Below, one piece after another: positions 9,010-20,338 of a stretch of DNA of 23,008 nucleotides. Position 1 is the stretch's first letter. Each line of letters opens with the position of its first letter. Made by a program: the position numbers and the translations under genes. The stretch lies in the NCBI GenBank assembly GCA_049999765.1, contig JBNGIQ010004643.1:1-23008 (forward strand), written 5' to 3'. This DNA is from Phaeoceros laevis. Lineage: Eukaryota; Anthocerotophyta; Anthocerotopsida; Notothyladales. The notes under the pieces are model-generated. The model ran no database searches. It was not told the origin of the DNA and saw only the letters and a list, made by a program, of their open reading frames with translations.

Positions 9010-9508
9010 GCTGCTGCCTCCGCCACCGCCTTGGCCCCCTACCCCCGTGGTTCCGCCCCGGCATGCTCCTTCCTGTTGTTCGCCTCTCTATGTTTGCCGA
9101 GGATGTAACGACGCCTGACTACGGACGGTCATTGGTGAAACCATGGGACCACCCTGGCCAAGCTCGACGTAACGTCGACAAACTCAGCAAGGCAGACAGA
9201 GCTGGCGAGGAAAGGAGGGAGCCAAGCAGGAAGTGCTATGGAGGAAGGATTTTGGCCCAATTGATTTTTTGTGCCCGGGTGGGGCGGAGCCGCGGGGCCC
9301 CCGCCGAGACTTAGCTTCTCTCGCCATCCTTCCACTCCTGCTCTGGAAGCCTTCTTCGTCAATATGCGCGCTGTACATCTTCATCCCTTTTCCTCTCAAA
9401 TTTCACTTGTCCTTAGCGGCGAAGCCACCAGGATCTCAGGGCCGAGCTTGAGCGCTTTCCGCAGCAGGCCGGCCAGTGGCCTGTAATAGCGCTTGAACTT
9501 GTGGCGAC
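9010..9508. promoter_or_regulatory. Shared divergent promoter region of DA2 and CPSF160
   Basis: The start codons of DA2 (9009, minus) and CPSF160 (9509, plus) are 499 bases apart and point outward, so both promoters and 5' UTRs must lie here. The half next to DA2 is GC-rich and the half next to CPSF160 has pyrimidine-rich stretches. I see no convincing TATA box for either gene. Open frames on both strands in this interval have no family resemblance. Confidence 0.65.
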
Positions 9509-12500
9509 ATGAGCTACGCGGCCTTCAAAGTTGTGCATCCACCCACCGGTGTGGAGAATTGCGTGTCCGCCTACCTCACGCACTGCGCGGGTCGCCTGGA
9601 GACGGACCAGGATGTGGATGTCGACGTCCGGCCGGCCAGCAGCGGCAGCGGAGGTGTGAGCAGCCCCGCCTCGTCTTACTGGGGCCTCTCTCCGCGTCTC
9701 AAGGATGCGGCGCATGTAGGGGGGAGCGCGCTGCCTAACCTGGTCCTCTCTAAGGCCAACGTGCTGGAAATCTACCACATCCGGGTGCAAGAAGGCTTCA
9801 TCAATCAGAACCAGAATGGCCTGCCTCCTGTGCTTGCCACAAATGGCTCCTGGGCATCCAAGGCCGCTGGTGGCCGCCGCGGTGGCTTCATGGCAGGGGT
9901 TTTGGCGGTCTGGCTGGAGCTGGTCTGTGCATATAGGTGCCGCATCTCGGCCTATCCTGCATTTTGTTTGCCTGTAGCAACGGGGTCATAGCAGCCAGAT
10001 AGATAGCTCGCCTCCTGCACCTTGACTGAAGAATGCTGCATGCCATTATGCGCAGGCAGGAGTTCCTCCTGTAGCTTTTATTCCATACTGTGATGAATCG
10101 GTGCTTCTGGATGACGCAGATTGCACGGAAACGTTGAGAACATGGCAGTTCTATCCCTTGCACGACATGACGGGCGCAGGTTAAGGGATGCAATCATCTT
10201 GACGTTCCAGGACGCTAAGATATCCGTATTGGCATTTGATGACTCCACTCACAACCTGCGAATATGGTCAGTACTGTACAGACTCATTGCTCGACTCGAG
10301 GTTTCTCTCGTCGTCTGAGCAAAGGCTTCAGCTTCGCACGCTCTGTTTGGGTGTTGGGGGGGTGGTGGCGGGTATGGGTGTGAGCGACGTGATGTCTGTC
10401 AGCACCACTTTTTGAGATTATTGGACTGTGTTCTGCGCAGTTCTTTACACTCCTTTGAAGGACCTGAGTGGCTACACCTCAAAAGGGGGCGAGAGAAGTT
10501 TCCCAGGGGCCCTTTCGTCCGAGCAGACCCCTTAGGAAGGTGTGCCGGTGTCCTCCTGTATGACTCGCAACTGGTTCTTATGAAAGCTGCTCAGGTAGGC
10601 GCCTCAATACTTCTGCGGGAGTCTGTAGATGCCTTGCAAGAGGAGGGGTGAGGATTATTTTCTTACCTGAGCTGCTGCTGCTGCTTAGGTTGGGGATGGT
10701 TTGGTGGAAGACGATGAGGGCCCTGGTCCTGGTAGCACTATGTCAGCCCGCATAGAGTCATCTTATGTGGTGAGCTTGCGAGACATGGATATGAAACATA
10801 TTAAGGACTTCGTCTTTCTAAATGGCAAGTTCATCCACGCTGTGTGTTCACTTTGTATCCACATGGACTTCAATATGGACCCGTTCTCTCAGCATTTGCT
10901 TCAGCGCCTCTTTTCGGGGCCTGAACAAATAGAGCTGCTGGAATATCTCACGTCTCAGCCATGCCGTTTTGAGGTTTTTCTGATTGTAGTGGTCAACCAA
11001 GAGTACACGGTCCCTGCAGCCCTCAAACCAAACACGTTTCTTTGTTTGTGACGAGCTGAGAATGTCCTTTCTTCTATCCTGGAGGCTTATCAGTGTCTCG
11101 GTTCACTTGAGATTCCAGGTTTCATAGAGCCAGTTGTACTGTTTTTACACGAGAAGGAGCCAACCTGGACTGGGCGTGTTGGCTGGAAGCGACACACAAA
11201 TGCCATTACGGCTCTCAGCATCAACACCTCTCTCAAACAACATCCTGTTATTTGGGCTGCCACTGTAGGTCACTTTTTGTCAACCTGTTGCAAGGATGTT
11301 TTTTAACAGAAAGCGTTGTTTGGATGTTTGTCTTATTGTAATGTATTGCCTCCCCAGCACAACTTGTGTTCTGATACCTTTCAGCAACTTGGAAATAATA
11401 TGTTCATCTGCGCTATATCAGGATCTTCCATATGATTCCTACAAACTTCTTGCTGTGCCTTCGCCTATTGGTGGTGTCGTTGTTGTCTGTGCCAACAGCC
11501 TTCACTATTGTAGTCAGGTATTTTTTTCTTCCACATAGCAGGGCTGTGCTCGTCTTTTGTGGATTTTGTAATACTCGAACATGATACAGCAGAGGCGTGT
11601 TTCATGGCCCAGTCGACTCTCTGTTCCCTCGGCCTCAATGAGTTTGCTGTCACTCCAGATGGCAGGTCAGTTTCCGGCGCCAGTATTTTTATGTCAGGAG
11701 TCTAAAAGTCTAAACTTGTTCTGCTCTGCTGCTGTATGGAAATTCAACAATTTGACTACTTGATTGCAGCATAGAGATGCCAAAGTCAAAAATTTCGGTT
11801 GAGCTAGATGGGGCACATGCAGCGTGGATATCTCATGATGTCGCTCTCTTTTCAACAAAAGCAGGCAATCTGCTTCTGCTTTCTTTGGTGTTTGATGGAA
11901 GGTGGGTGTATTACGTTCAACGATGTATAAGTGAATGATATATATTTTGTCTTATACTATTGCCTCATACTCTTGTTGTTCCGCTACTCTATCCCAGTTA
12001 ACAGGATATATTTGGTTCTTCCTGTGTTTTGTAGAGTTGTTCAAAAGTTAGAGCTATCCAAGTCAAGGGCCTCTGTTCTGGCTTCGGTGGATATCTAGAA
12101 CTTGCACTATGTTTTGAAGCTTATGAACAGGACTTTTTTCTGAAATCGTCACTTTTTATACTAAATCTAACTGTTGTCATTTTGCAACTCAGTGCTTGTG
12201 CGTGGTGAGGGATTCGTTTTTCTTTCTTGGGAGTCGCCTGGGGGACAGTCTTCTGGTACAGTATACTTCAGGAACAATCTCTGCCGGATCTCCAACTGGC
12301 ACGTTGAAGGACAGTAATGAGGAGGTACCTACTGGGCCAGATTGTCTGTGATATGGGTGTTGTCGATTTTTGTTTGCCAGAATGATATTTTTTCCCAGCT
12401 TTTTGCTCCTGAGAACCACGACTATGGAGTTTTCTGTCTGCATGGGAGAAAGTTTCAGAGCATTTGTTCTTGGAGCGGAGAAGTTGGTGTTTTGGATTTC

Positions 12501-15500
12501 CAATTGATAAGGCGTGTTTAGAGCGACAAGCCTTACCCTGCTCCGGATCTTAATAGGTAGCCTCCCACAGCCACAAAATCCTAGTTACAGAAACGTCTGA
12601 ATCTTTTTTATGTGCTTACATGTTTGCAGCATGATGAAATGGATGGGGACTCCATGCAGCACCCACCGAAGAGGATCTGTGGAGATTCATCAGATTTGTC
12701 TCAAGAAGGCATTAGTGCTGAAGAGCTTTCCCTCTATTACTCTTCTCCGTCAGCGTGTGATTCACCAAAGGTAACAGATATCGACAGGATTGAGCACTTG
12801 AAATTTGATTGTTCTGCAATGGAACTTTCAGCTTTGCGAACTGTACTTGTGCAGAGAAAAACTTTCTCATTTGCGGTGAGGGACTCACTGGTGAACATTG
12901 GTCCTCTTCGAGATATTGCATATGGTCCAAGGATGCATGCAGATGGACCTGCGTCTAGCGTGAACAAGCAGAGTAATTACGAGCTGGTAAGCTTTCTCCT
13001 ACCTATTTACAAGTTAGGATTTGTCCTTGTCCATCGTTCTGGTTTCTCCGTCGCAAAGCACATTCTTAGGTCTCTATGTAAATTTCTTTGTCAGGTTGCT
13101 TGCTCTGGTCACGGCAAGAATGGTAGTCTCTCAATTTTACACCAGTCTATCCGACCTGATTTGATAACTGAGGTATCTTTCGCCTCATGGTTCAGTGGAA
13201 TTACCTTAGTTTTACTTGCAATTGTTTTGAGGGCAGGCCCTCTATTTTCTGTGAGGTGTGAGGCCATTACCATTCTGTGATAATTTCCAGCAAGATTGCA
13301 ATATCAATCAATTTTTGCAGGTCGACCTTCCAGGTTGTAATGGTGTCTGGACTGTGTACCATCAAACTGCTGACAATGCAACATCTGAAGCCCATGAAAA
13401 CCCAAATGCTGATCATTTTCATGCCTATCTCATCATTAGTTTGGAAACCCGCACAATGGTTAGACATCTGTCATCTGATCGCCTTGGATTGCTTGCCGTA
13501 AAGTCCATTGGTCAGTTTAACAGAAGCTTTGAAATTAATCGATCTATGGGCGCTTCCCTTCAATTGGGCCTTGAGAGTTGCATTTGGGGTGCTAGCTTAA
13601 TATTCTTCCAGAATCTGATTTCAAGCTTGTAGGTACTCGAGACAGGTGATATGTTAGGAGAGGTTACAGAGTCTGTCGAATATTTTACTGAGGGGCCTAC
13701 TATTTCAGCTGGGAATCTTTTCGGCAGGTGACCCTTTCACTGTGAACCATATCAAACTTCTGGAGTATTTTTATCCAACTACATCATGAAAATGTGCAGT
13801 ATCACTATCTGACTGTGGCTTGTAAATTTAATCTGTGGAGGTTTTACTTAGTTTTTCGTCTTCTCACAGACAACGTGTTGCACAAGTTTACTCAGAGGGC
13901 GTCCGCTTACTTGATGGGGTACTTTCCACGGGGGAGCTGCTTATTCAGGAGTCAACTGCTGATACAGAACCTGGGAACAGGTCACAAATATTGATTGAGA
14001 TGGCAGACGTCGCAGACCCCTACATTATGTTGCGAATGAATGATGGATCTGTGCGGCTGGTCACTGGGGGTGAGCAATCTAGATATTGCTTTGGTAGAAT
14101 GTGGGCTGTTACATGCTGTTACTTGCATGTATTTGTGGTACTCAATCTGATTTAACTGTGTGCTTTAATGGCAGATCCTGAGTCTCTCACATTGGCCTGG
14201 TGTAAACTTCCACTCTCAGATGGGCCGTCAGATGTGGTCACTGCTTGCTCTTTGTATGTTGACAGAGGCCCTCATCCATGGCTGCGGGGTACAGTAACTA
14301 ATGCTCATCTACCTGAGAACAACAGTTCAAGCGGCAGCCATTCTTTCTGCATCGTTGCGAGAAAGAGTGGGAAGCTCGAGTTTTATGAGTTACCAAGTCT
14401 TAGCTGTGTGTTCAGTATGCGAAGTTTTACACAGGGGTCAGCCATTCTAGTGGATGAGAAAGTACACCATGAGTACACTGTAAACGGGTTAGAGATTATT
14501 CCAGAGTCAGAAGAACAAGATAATGATGCTCTTGAGTCTGATATGGGGCTGCAAATTGTTGTGACTGAGATTCGTATGGTTAAATGGGGTAACAAATTTG
14601 GACGACCTTTCTTATTTGCAATCTTAAGCGATGACAGCATCCTAAGCTATCATGCATTTATGTTCGAGAGGGAGATCAATGACAGCAGTTATGCACCCCT
14701 GCCGAGTGCTATCACTGCAGATGACAGCGACACAGTTCTACCAGATGAAAAATCAAGGCTCTCCAGCCTGCGCTTTGCAAGAGTACCTTTGGAATGGGTG
14801 AGTGGGGCTGAGGAAGGGTGGGAGCCAACAAGCTCAGGTCAGCGAATTTTCTCTTTTGAGAACATAGGAAACATTGAAGGGGTGTTTTTGACAGGGCCAA
14901 GACCGCACTGGCTGATGGTATTCAGAGAGCGTATTCGAGTACATCCTCAGGTGCATTGAACTTGTCACCTAGTTTTGATTCCCTATGCCTCCACTTCTGT
15001 TGTTATCTCTCCTCACTGCGAGAGCCTACTGGTCTGCAGCTTTGTGACGGTGGAATTGTGGCCATAACGCCCCTGCATAATGTGAACTGCAATCATGGGT
15101 TCATCTATATCACTTCAAAGGTTTGGTTCATCGTTCTCGACAAACTATGCTTGAACCTCACTGTCTGCTTGAACTCTCGTAACCTCTGGATCTTCTCAAA
15201 TATTGCTCGTTGCGTCAAGGCAGGGATTGCTGAAGATATGTCAGCTGCCGTCACTTCTCATCTACGACAGTGATTGGCCTCTGCAGAAGGTGCAATGCCT
15301 TTGATGCCATGATTGAAAGTGCTCACATTAGTTTATGATTTCACCTCATCCTGAATTTGTCTCTGCTAACACCGCTGACTTCTGCAATTCGATGCTTCAA
15401 AAATTTGCATGTACAGATACCATTAAGGGGCACAGCTTATCAAATCACCTACTATGCTGAGGTCAATTTGTATGCGCTCATTGTATCAGCTCCTGTAAGT

Positions 15501-17407
15501 TTTGACCCGCTGCTGTTCCTGCCTTATTGAGGTGGTAACTTCCTCAAAGAATACAAATTTGGGAGATTTCAGTCACCAAAACATCATCTTGCGAACTTTC
15601 TGTTCTTCTAGGGGTCATGTCTCGGGAGTGAGCTCCACAGTGAATCAGACAACACACTGGAGGATGCCCAGAAGCTGGTAACATCTGAAGAATTCGAAGT
15701 TCGCATTTTAGAACCAGCTAAGCTAGGTTGTGCATGGGAGACCAGGCAAACCATTAAAATGCACACGACAGAGATTGCACTTACAGTGCGTATTGTATCT
15801 GTCAAGGTGGGCTTGTGCTTGGATGAAAAGTAGCTTGAACTTAAGCAGGTTAGATGAGGATCTAATCAAGTGTGTTGACTCTTTGCAGAACATCATAACT
15901 GCTCAAACACAGACATTTTTGGCGATTGGAACTGCTTTTGTTCAGGGGGAGGATGTGGGAGCAAAAGGTCGTATTGTCTTGGTGTCTGTTGGGCAGGATC
16001 CATCTGACCCCACTATCTGGGTATGTTTCTCAGTCTGCTTATGTGTTGCTGTTCTGGAAAAGGTCCGTTGTATTGAGTGTTGATGTCTGGTAAATCTAGG
16101 TGCGGGAGGTGTACTCCAAAGAGCTGAAAGGAGCAATATCAGCTGTAGCCTCGTTGCAGGGACGTCTTTTGGTAGCAATTGGGCCTAAAATAATTTTGCA
16201 CAACTGGAACGGTGTGGAGCTCAATGGTGCTGCATTTTTTGATGCACCACTGTATGTGGTGAGCCTAAATGTTGTAAGTGGTTTCCTTTTTCCGTGACAA
16301 AGCCTTAGAGATCGGTTTGCAACTTTCATGACATTTCTTGCTTAGACCTGTAGGTCCATTTGCTTATTCTGTGGAATATCTCACTTGACTTTTCCGCAGG
16401 ATTAGCCAGTCGAGCCACAGGCAAATGTCTTGTATTAATGTGTAGCTATGCCGTGCCTTCCAGGTTAAAAATTTTGTTCTGTTTGGTGACATCCAAAAAA
16501 GTATATATTTCTTGTGCTGGAAAGAAGAAGGGGCGCAGTTGGTGCTGTTAGCAAAGGACTTTGGTGAACTGGATTGTTATGCCACAGAATTTCTTATTGA
16601 CGGGGGGACCTTGAGTCTTCTTGTATCAGACAGCCGTAAGAACATACAGGTAAAGAAGCACCTCGTACGGGTTGACGACCTAGTAGCTTGATCTTAGGTG
16701 GCGATGTAGGAAATTGGATGTGTTTTTGGGTTGACGGTTGGAGTCCTTTTGTCACTAGCTTTTCTATGCTGTATGTTATATGCTGTGATGCAGATTTTTT
16801 CCTACGCTCCGAAGAGTGTTGAGAGCTGGAAAGGACAGAAACTCCTTCCAAGAGCTGAATTTCACGTTGGTTCACATGCTCAAAAGTTTCTAAGACTACA
16901 GATGCTTCCAGTTTCTAGTGGTGCTCGATCCAACAGATTTGCTCTCTTCTTTGGCACGTTGGATGGAGGCATCGGTTACGTCGCCCCACTGGATGAATTG
17001 ACTTTTCGACGGCTGCAGAGTCTCCAAAGGAAGCTATTGTATTCTGTTTCCCATTTTGGGGGCCTCAACCCCCGCTCGTTTAGGCAATTCCGTAGCGAGG
17101 GGCAAACTCATCGACCTGGGCCTGAGCACATTGTGGACTGCGAGCTTCTATGCCAGTAAGACATTACTTTCGTGCACTTTGCAGCCATTCCGTTGAATGG
17201 TTTTTGGTCAGGTCGAGGGCTCGCTCCAAGGTTCTTTTGTGAGGTCCCTTTAATTGAGATAGTCTTGACTCTTCTTCGATTGTCCCCTGCAGTTACGAGA
17301 CCCTGCCTTTGGACGAGCAGGTGGAAGTCGCCAGGCAAATCGGGACCACAAGGGCCCAGATCCTCTCTAATTTCCGGGACCTTGCCATTAGCACTAGTCT
17401 GATGTGA
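9509..17407 (+). CDS. CPSF160: Cleavage and polyadenylation specificity factor, 160-kDa subunit
   Basis: Large beta-propeller scaffold of the nuclear CPSF complex; in this family it holds WDR33 and CPSF30, which read the AAUAAA signal. Twenty-five exons: 9509-9936, 10120-10266, 10441-10594, 10689-10824, 11119-11264, 11422-11517, 11595-11665, 11770-11901, 12035-12086, 12193-12324, 12630-12986, 13095-13172, 13321-13458, 13633-13727, 13870-14069, 14175-14950, 15040-15120, 15224-15289, 15417-15494, 15612-15806, 15889-16020, 16100-16273, 16464-16649, 16794-17155, 17293-17407. They sum to 4527 nt in frame: 1508 aa, or 1480 aa if 12771-12854 is spliced out (plant orthologues are near 1440). Family blocks in order: HPPTGVENCVSAYLTH, FEGPEWLHLKRGRE, KLLAVPSPIGG, FFLGSRLGDSLL, FSFAVRDSLVNIGP, CSGHGKNG, NVNCNHGFIY, ELKGAISAVAS, GTLDGGIGYVAPLDE (CPSF_A region) and a final RQIGTTRAQIL. 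Intron 4 is GC-AG. The exon 7 acceptor is the least certain, being the third of three adjacent AGs, chosen by phase. Confidence 0.97.
12771..12854 (+). other. Candidate 84-nt in-frame intron (exitron) in CPSF160
   Basis: Inside exon 11 the sequence AAG|GTAACA starts, and TTGTGCAG|AG ends, an 84-base phase-0 segment with no stop codon. Removing it joins two parts that match the plant CPSF160 consensus directly (a Ser-rich stretch, then KTFSFAVRDSL). Keeping it adds 28 residues with no counterpart that I know of in relatives. Both forms keep the frame. Confidence 0.6.
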
Positions 17408-17728
17408 ATGTGAACGATTTAAGCACCGGCTGTGCTGTTACCCAGCCGGAATACTCGTCAGCGGCATATCTTTGTGAGAAACCAGTCATAACTTTAAAGG
17501 AAAAGGTTGGAAGGTTTGAAGTCCTCATAATATTGCAACGAAGCGCATTTGGAGGTTGCTACGTGACCACGAATACCCGACCGGCGCAACCTCACCAGTT
17601 CTGTTACACAACTTGCACTCTTTTTCTAGCCATCCCAATTGTGAGTCACCAGATCTTGCCCGGATGTTAAGCAATAAAAACACAAACACGCACAATAGCT
17701 GCCATCGAAACAATTACCATGGCACGAA
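17408..17728. other. Convergent 3' region between CPSF160 and the FAM136A-like gene
   Basis: The two stop codons face each other across 321 bases, which must hold both 3' UTRs and polyadenylation sites. A canonical AATAAA is present on the plus strand only. I recognise no gene here; the small open frames are not conserved. Confidence 0.6.
17673..17678 (+). promoter_or_regulatory. Likely polyadenylation signal AATAAA for CPSF160
   Basis: An exact AATAAA lies 266 bases after the CPSF160 stop codon and is followed by an A/C-rich stretch. Its position suits a 3' UTR signal. It also lies within about 50 bases of the stop codon of the opposing gene, so the two transcripts probably overlap. Confidence 0.5.
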
Positions 17729-18276
17729 CTAGGAATCCTTAGGGCCTGGGAGAGTTATCTTAGACCGAATGTTCGAAGCGAGTTGAGGAATTGTCTTTAG
17801 GTGCTCCCTTACGGCACTATCCATGCACCTCTCAATCTCCTGTTGATTCTCATCGTCTAGATCGACGGTGCCTGCTGCCTCCACCCTGTCCTTACAAGCA
17901 TACATAGATCGCTGCAAGCGCTCCTGAAAGTTGGAGAGCTCATGCTGAACTACAGACTGTGCCCGTTCTATAGGTCCACTACATTGCTCTATGCACCGTT
18001 GCAACTGCTGCTGAGAAGGCTTAGGGTTGTCTTTGCTGCAACAATAATAGCCACACTGAAAGTAGGATTTCTGTCAAGCCAGGAAACGAGTGATCAGCCA
18101 GCCTCGGGGGTTAACTGAAGACTGTCAGGGCACCAGACAGCTGCCATGACTAAGAAAATGCAAACCATGATTTGGCATACCTGTAGCGTGAAGGTGATGT
18201 AGTCTTGAACCCCAGACATAGCCTCAGTGACGGTGCCATTCACACTGTTCAGGAGATCTATAAGCTGACGTGACAT
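17729..18276 (-). CDS. FAM136A-like protein (DUF842) with CX3C motifs
   Basis: Small helical protein of the FAM136A/DUF842 family. The animal member is mitochondrial, and the plant function is not established to my knowledge. Two exons: 18276-18181 (32 codons, ending VQDYITFTLQ) and 18070-17729 (113 residues plus stop), joined in phase 0 across a 110-nt intron with GTATGC and TTGACAG borders, giving 145 aa. The start is the first ATG of the frame. Residues 38-42 (CGYYC) and 58-62 (CIEQC) form a twin CX3C pair, the pattern of Mia40-imported intermembrane-space proteins. A second pair is partly lost, with single cysteines at 91 and 114. The block HELSNFQERLQRSMYACKD and the C-terminal helix match the family. 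There is no cleavable signal or membrane segment. It is head-to-head with PSAT and tail-to-tail with CPSF160. Family call is firm; localisation is inferred from the cysteines. Confidence 0.9.
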
Positions 18277-18760
18277 GATCACGACGACCTAGAGAGATGC
18301 AAGGCCTTCCTAGGTTCGAGCAATAGCATATGCTGAGCTGCTGTGAACGAAAACCTAACTCTTGGCCGTAATAATTGCCTTGTTTGCCTTGTACAGGTGA
18401 CTTGCACTTCCGGGTTCGTCCTGGCTTTCCGCTGCCTAGATCGTGCAGTCATGCGTCGACAGAGGCTGCTAGGTTAGCTATAGAACTCTGTGTGGCGCTC
18501 TCCCGCGTCTGGGTCGAGTGAGCGCTATTCTTCCTAGGAGCTATTGGCTCTTGCAGGTAGGTGTTTCTAGGCGAAAGTGGTGTGGAGCACACCAGGGACC
18601 TGTAAGTCCTGCCGGCTCTACCTCGTTTTTGGGATAGGTTGAGCTGTGCAAGGTTGATAGCTCCTTGTCCTTAGACTTGAGGATCTCCCTGAAGCCTTAC
18701 CTTCGTATGTTGGAGTCTCATCGGTTGCTCTTTTATTGTTCAACACAGATGCCTGCAACG
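18277..18760. promoter_or_regulatory. Shared divergent promoter region of FAM136A-like and PSAT genes
   Basis: About 480 bases separate the two outward-facing start codons. An ATTGG (inverted CCAAT box) at 18543-18547 is the only common promoter motif that I would note, and it is weak evidence. The PSAT frame stays open upstream of the chosen start, with in-frame ATGs at 18707 and 18749, so the right part of this interval may be coding. Confidence 0.55.
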
Positions 18761-20089
18761 ATGGCCCAAGCATCGCTCTTCCAGCAAGCTGCTTCCGCAT
18801 CCGTCGCCTGCAGCAAGCAATCCGCTCTCCAGACGAAGTTTATCGGCCAGCATTTATCCTTGAAACAGATGCCCAACGCTGCCTTCCTGTATGATCCGTA
18901 CGAGGTGGAATTGAGGCTGCAAGGAGCAATCCGGTGCGCGGCAACTGTTCCGTCTCCCACCTCGAGCCTGAAGGCATCTGAAGCTGAAGCCAGCAAGCAG
19001 GACGACCAAATATTCAACTTTGCCGCCGGTCCTGCCACTCTGCCTGTGAGAGTGTTGAAAAAGGCTCGAGAGGAGCTTTTGAATTTCAGAAACAGCGGTA
19101 TGAGCGTTATGGAGATGAGCCACCGGTCTAAAGAGTTTTTGTCCATAATTCAGAAGGCCGAATCTGACTTGCGTGATCTGCTCAAGATTCCGGAAACTCA
19201 TGAAGTGTTGTTCGTACCTGGCGGTGCAAGCACGCAGTTTTCTAGTATTCCCTTGAATCTGTGTGAGCCAGAGGACACCGTCGATTTTGTTGTGACTGGT
19301 TCCTGGAGTGACAAGGCTTTCAAGGAGGCACAGAGGTTTTGTAAAGCCAATTTGGCTTGGAGTGGTAAGGCCGACAAGTATACCCGCATACCTGCGAGAG
19401 ATGAACTCAAGCTAACTCCGGGAGCAAAGTACGTCCATCTTTGTGCTAATGAGACTATCCACGGGGTGGAGTTCAAGGACTACCCTGATGTGGGGGATAC
19501 TATTTTGGTGGCAGATGTGTCATCAAACTTCTGCTCCAAGCCCATGGATGTCTCCAAGTTTGGCATCATCTACGGAGGCGTGCAGAAGAATATTGGACCA
19601 GCAGGTGTGGCAATTGTTATCATCAGAAAGGATTTGGTCGGGAAGGCGCAGAAGCACACCCCCGTCATGCTGGACTTCAAAACTCACGCAGATAACAAGT
19701 CTCTCTACAATACACCCCCGTGCTGGATAATCTACATTTGCGGGCTTGTCTTTGAAGATTTACTTGCACAGGGCGGCCTGGAAGGCATTGAGATGAAAAA
19801 TATAGCCAAGGCTCAGCTACTGTATGATGCCATTGATGAGAGCAACGGGTTTTACCGTTGCCCTGTGGAGAAGTCTGTTCGGTCGTTAATGAATGTGCCT
19901 TTCACCATGGCAACACCAGAGCTTGAGGTTGCTTTTCTGAAGGAAGCCACAGCGCTAGGTCTGAAGGAACTGAAGGGGCATCGGTCAGTTGGAGGGATCA
20001 GAGCCTCTATTTACAACGCAATGCCTAGAGCTGGGGTTGAGAGACTTGTAGCACAGATGAAGGAATTCCAGGCGAAGAATTTGGAGTGA
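18761..20089 (+). CDS. PSAT: Phosphoserine aminotransferase, plastid form
   Basis: PLP enzyme that converts 3-phosphohydroxypyruvate and glutamate to O-phosphoserine and 2-oxoglutarate, the second step of the phosphorylated serine pathway, located in plastids in plants. The gene is a single uninterrupted exon. From the ATG at 18761 it gives 442 aa. The first 80 or so residues are Ser/Ala/Gln-rich with basic residues and few acids, as in chloroplast transit peptides. The mature enzyme starts near [11 protein letters not shown] (about 85). It continues through [34 protein letters not shown] and [13 protein letters not shown], whose Lys (about 276) is the expected PLP-binding residue, to [19 protein letters not shown] and [12 protein letters not shown]. 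In-frame ATGs at 18707 and 18749 also exist; 18761 has the best initiation context (A at -3, G at +4). Lack of introns among intron-rich neighbours is notable. Confidence 0.97.
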   Translation: MAQASLFQQAASASVACSKQSALQTKFIGQHLSLKQMPNAAFLYDPYEVELRLQGAIRCAATVPSPTSSLKASEAEASKQDDQIFNFAAGPATLPVRVLKKAREELLNFRNSGMSVMEMSHRSKEFLSIIQKAESDLRDLLKIPETHEVLFVPGGASTQFSSIPLNLCEPEDTVDFVVTGSWSDKAFKEAQRFCKANLAWSGKADKYTRIPARDELKLTPGAKYVHLCANETIHGVEFKDYPDVGDTILVADVSSNFCSKPMDVSKFGIIYGGVQKNIGPAGVAIVIIRKDLVGKAQKHTPVMLDFKTHADNKSLYNTPPCWIIYICGLVFEDLLAQGGLEGIEMKNIAKAQLLYDAIDESNGFYRCPVEKSVRSLMNVPFTMATPELEVAFLKEATALGLKELKGHRSVGGIRASIYNAMPRAGVERLVAQMKEFQAKNLE

Positions 20090-20338
20090 AGAGTTAGGTT
20101 GTGTCTGGAATGATAATCGCGTCTAGGGTTAGCAGTTCGAACTGCTAGGAAAGAACCTTATTTCGTTGGGGCCTCGGTAGGAGGGAACGTGATTGGTTGT
20201 TCGAGGATTACTTACTTGGGCCATTCTCAATGCAGAGCGTATTGCGTTTCTAGCTTGTAAGAGTTTTATGGATTCAGAACACAAATATTTACACATGACC
20301 AGCCTCAGCAGACTGTCGTATGATCAGCACTCCTAACT
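20090..20338. other. Convergent 3' region between PSAT and HSC70
   Basis: Two stop codons face each other across 249 bases, so the 3' UTRs are short or overlap. There is no canonical AATAAA on either strand. The plus-strand UTR holds a perfect 18-base palindrome, listed separately. Confidence 0.6.
20130..20147. repeat. Perfect 18-bp palindrome
   Basis: TAGCAGTTC is followed directly by its reverse complement GAACTGCTA, 40 bases after the PSAT stop. As RNA it could form a hairpin whose central bases would have to open as a loop, or act as a symmetric protein site. No function is evident. Confidence 0.85.

Noticed and set aside
10850-11050. A possible extra CPSF160 exon in the open stretch after exon 4
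   Set aside because: The open frame (to 11051) has no similarity to the family, and the conserved blocks on either side join exactly without it.
11582-11665. Use of the first or second AG as CPSF160 exon 7 acceptor
   Set aside because: These AGs give a different frame or phase and lose the family sequence. Only the third AG (before 11595) joins in phase 0 to exon 6 and ends in the phase needed by exon 8.
13258-13632. Forward 124-codon frame within CPSF160
   Set aside because: It is the real exon 13 extended at both ends into introns; the conserved protein ends at 13458 and resumes at 13633.
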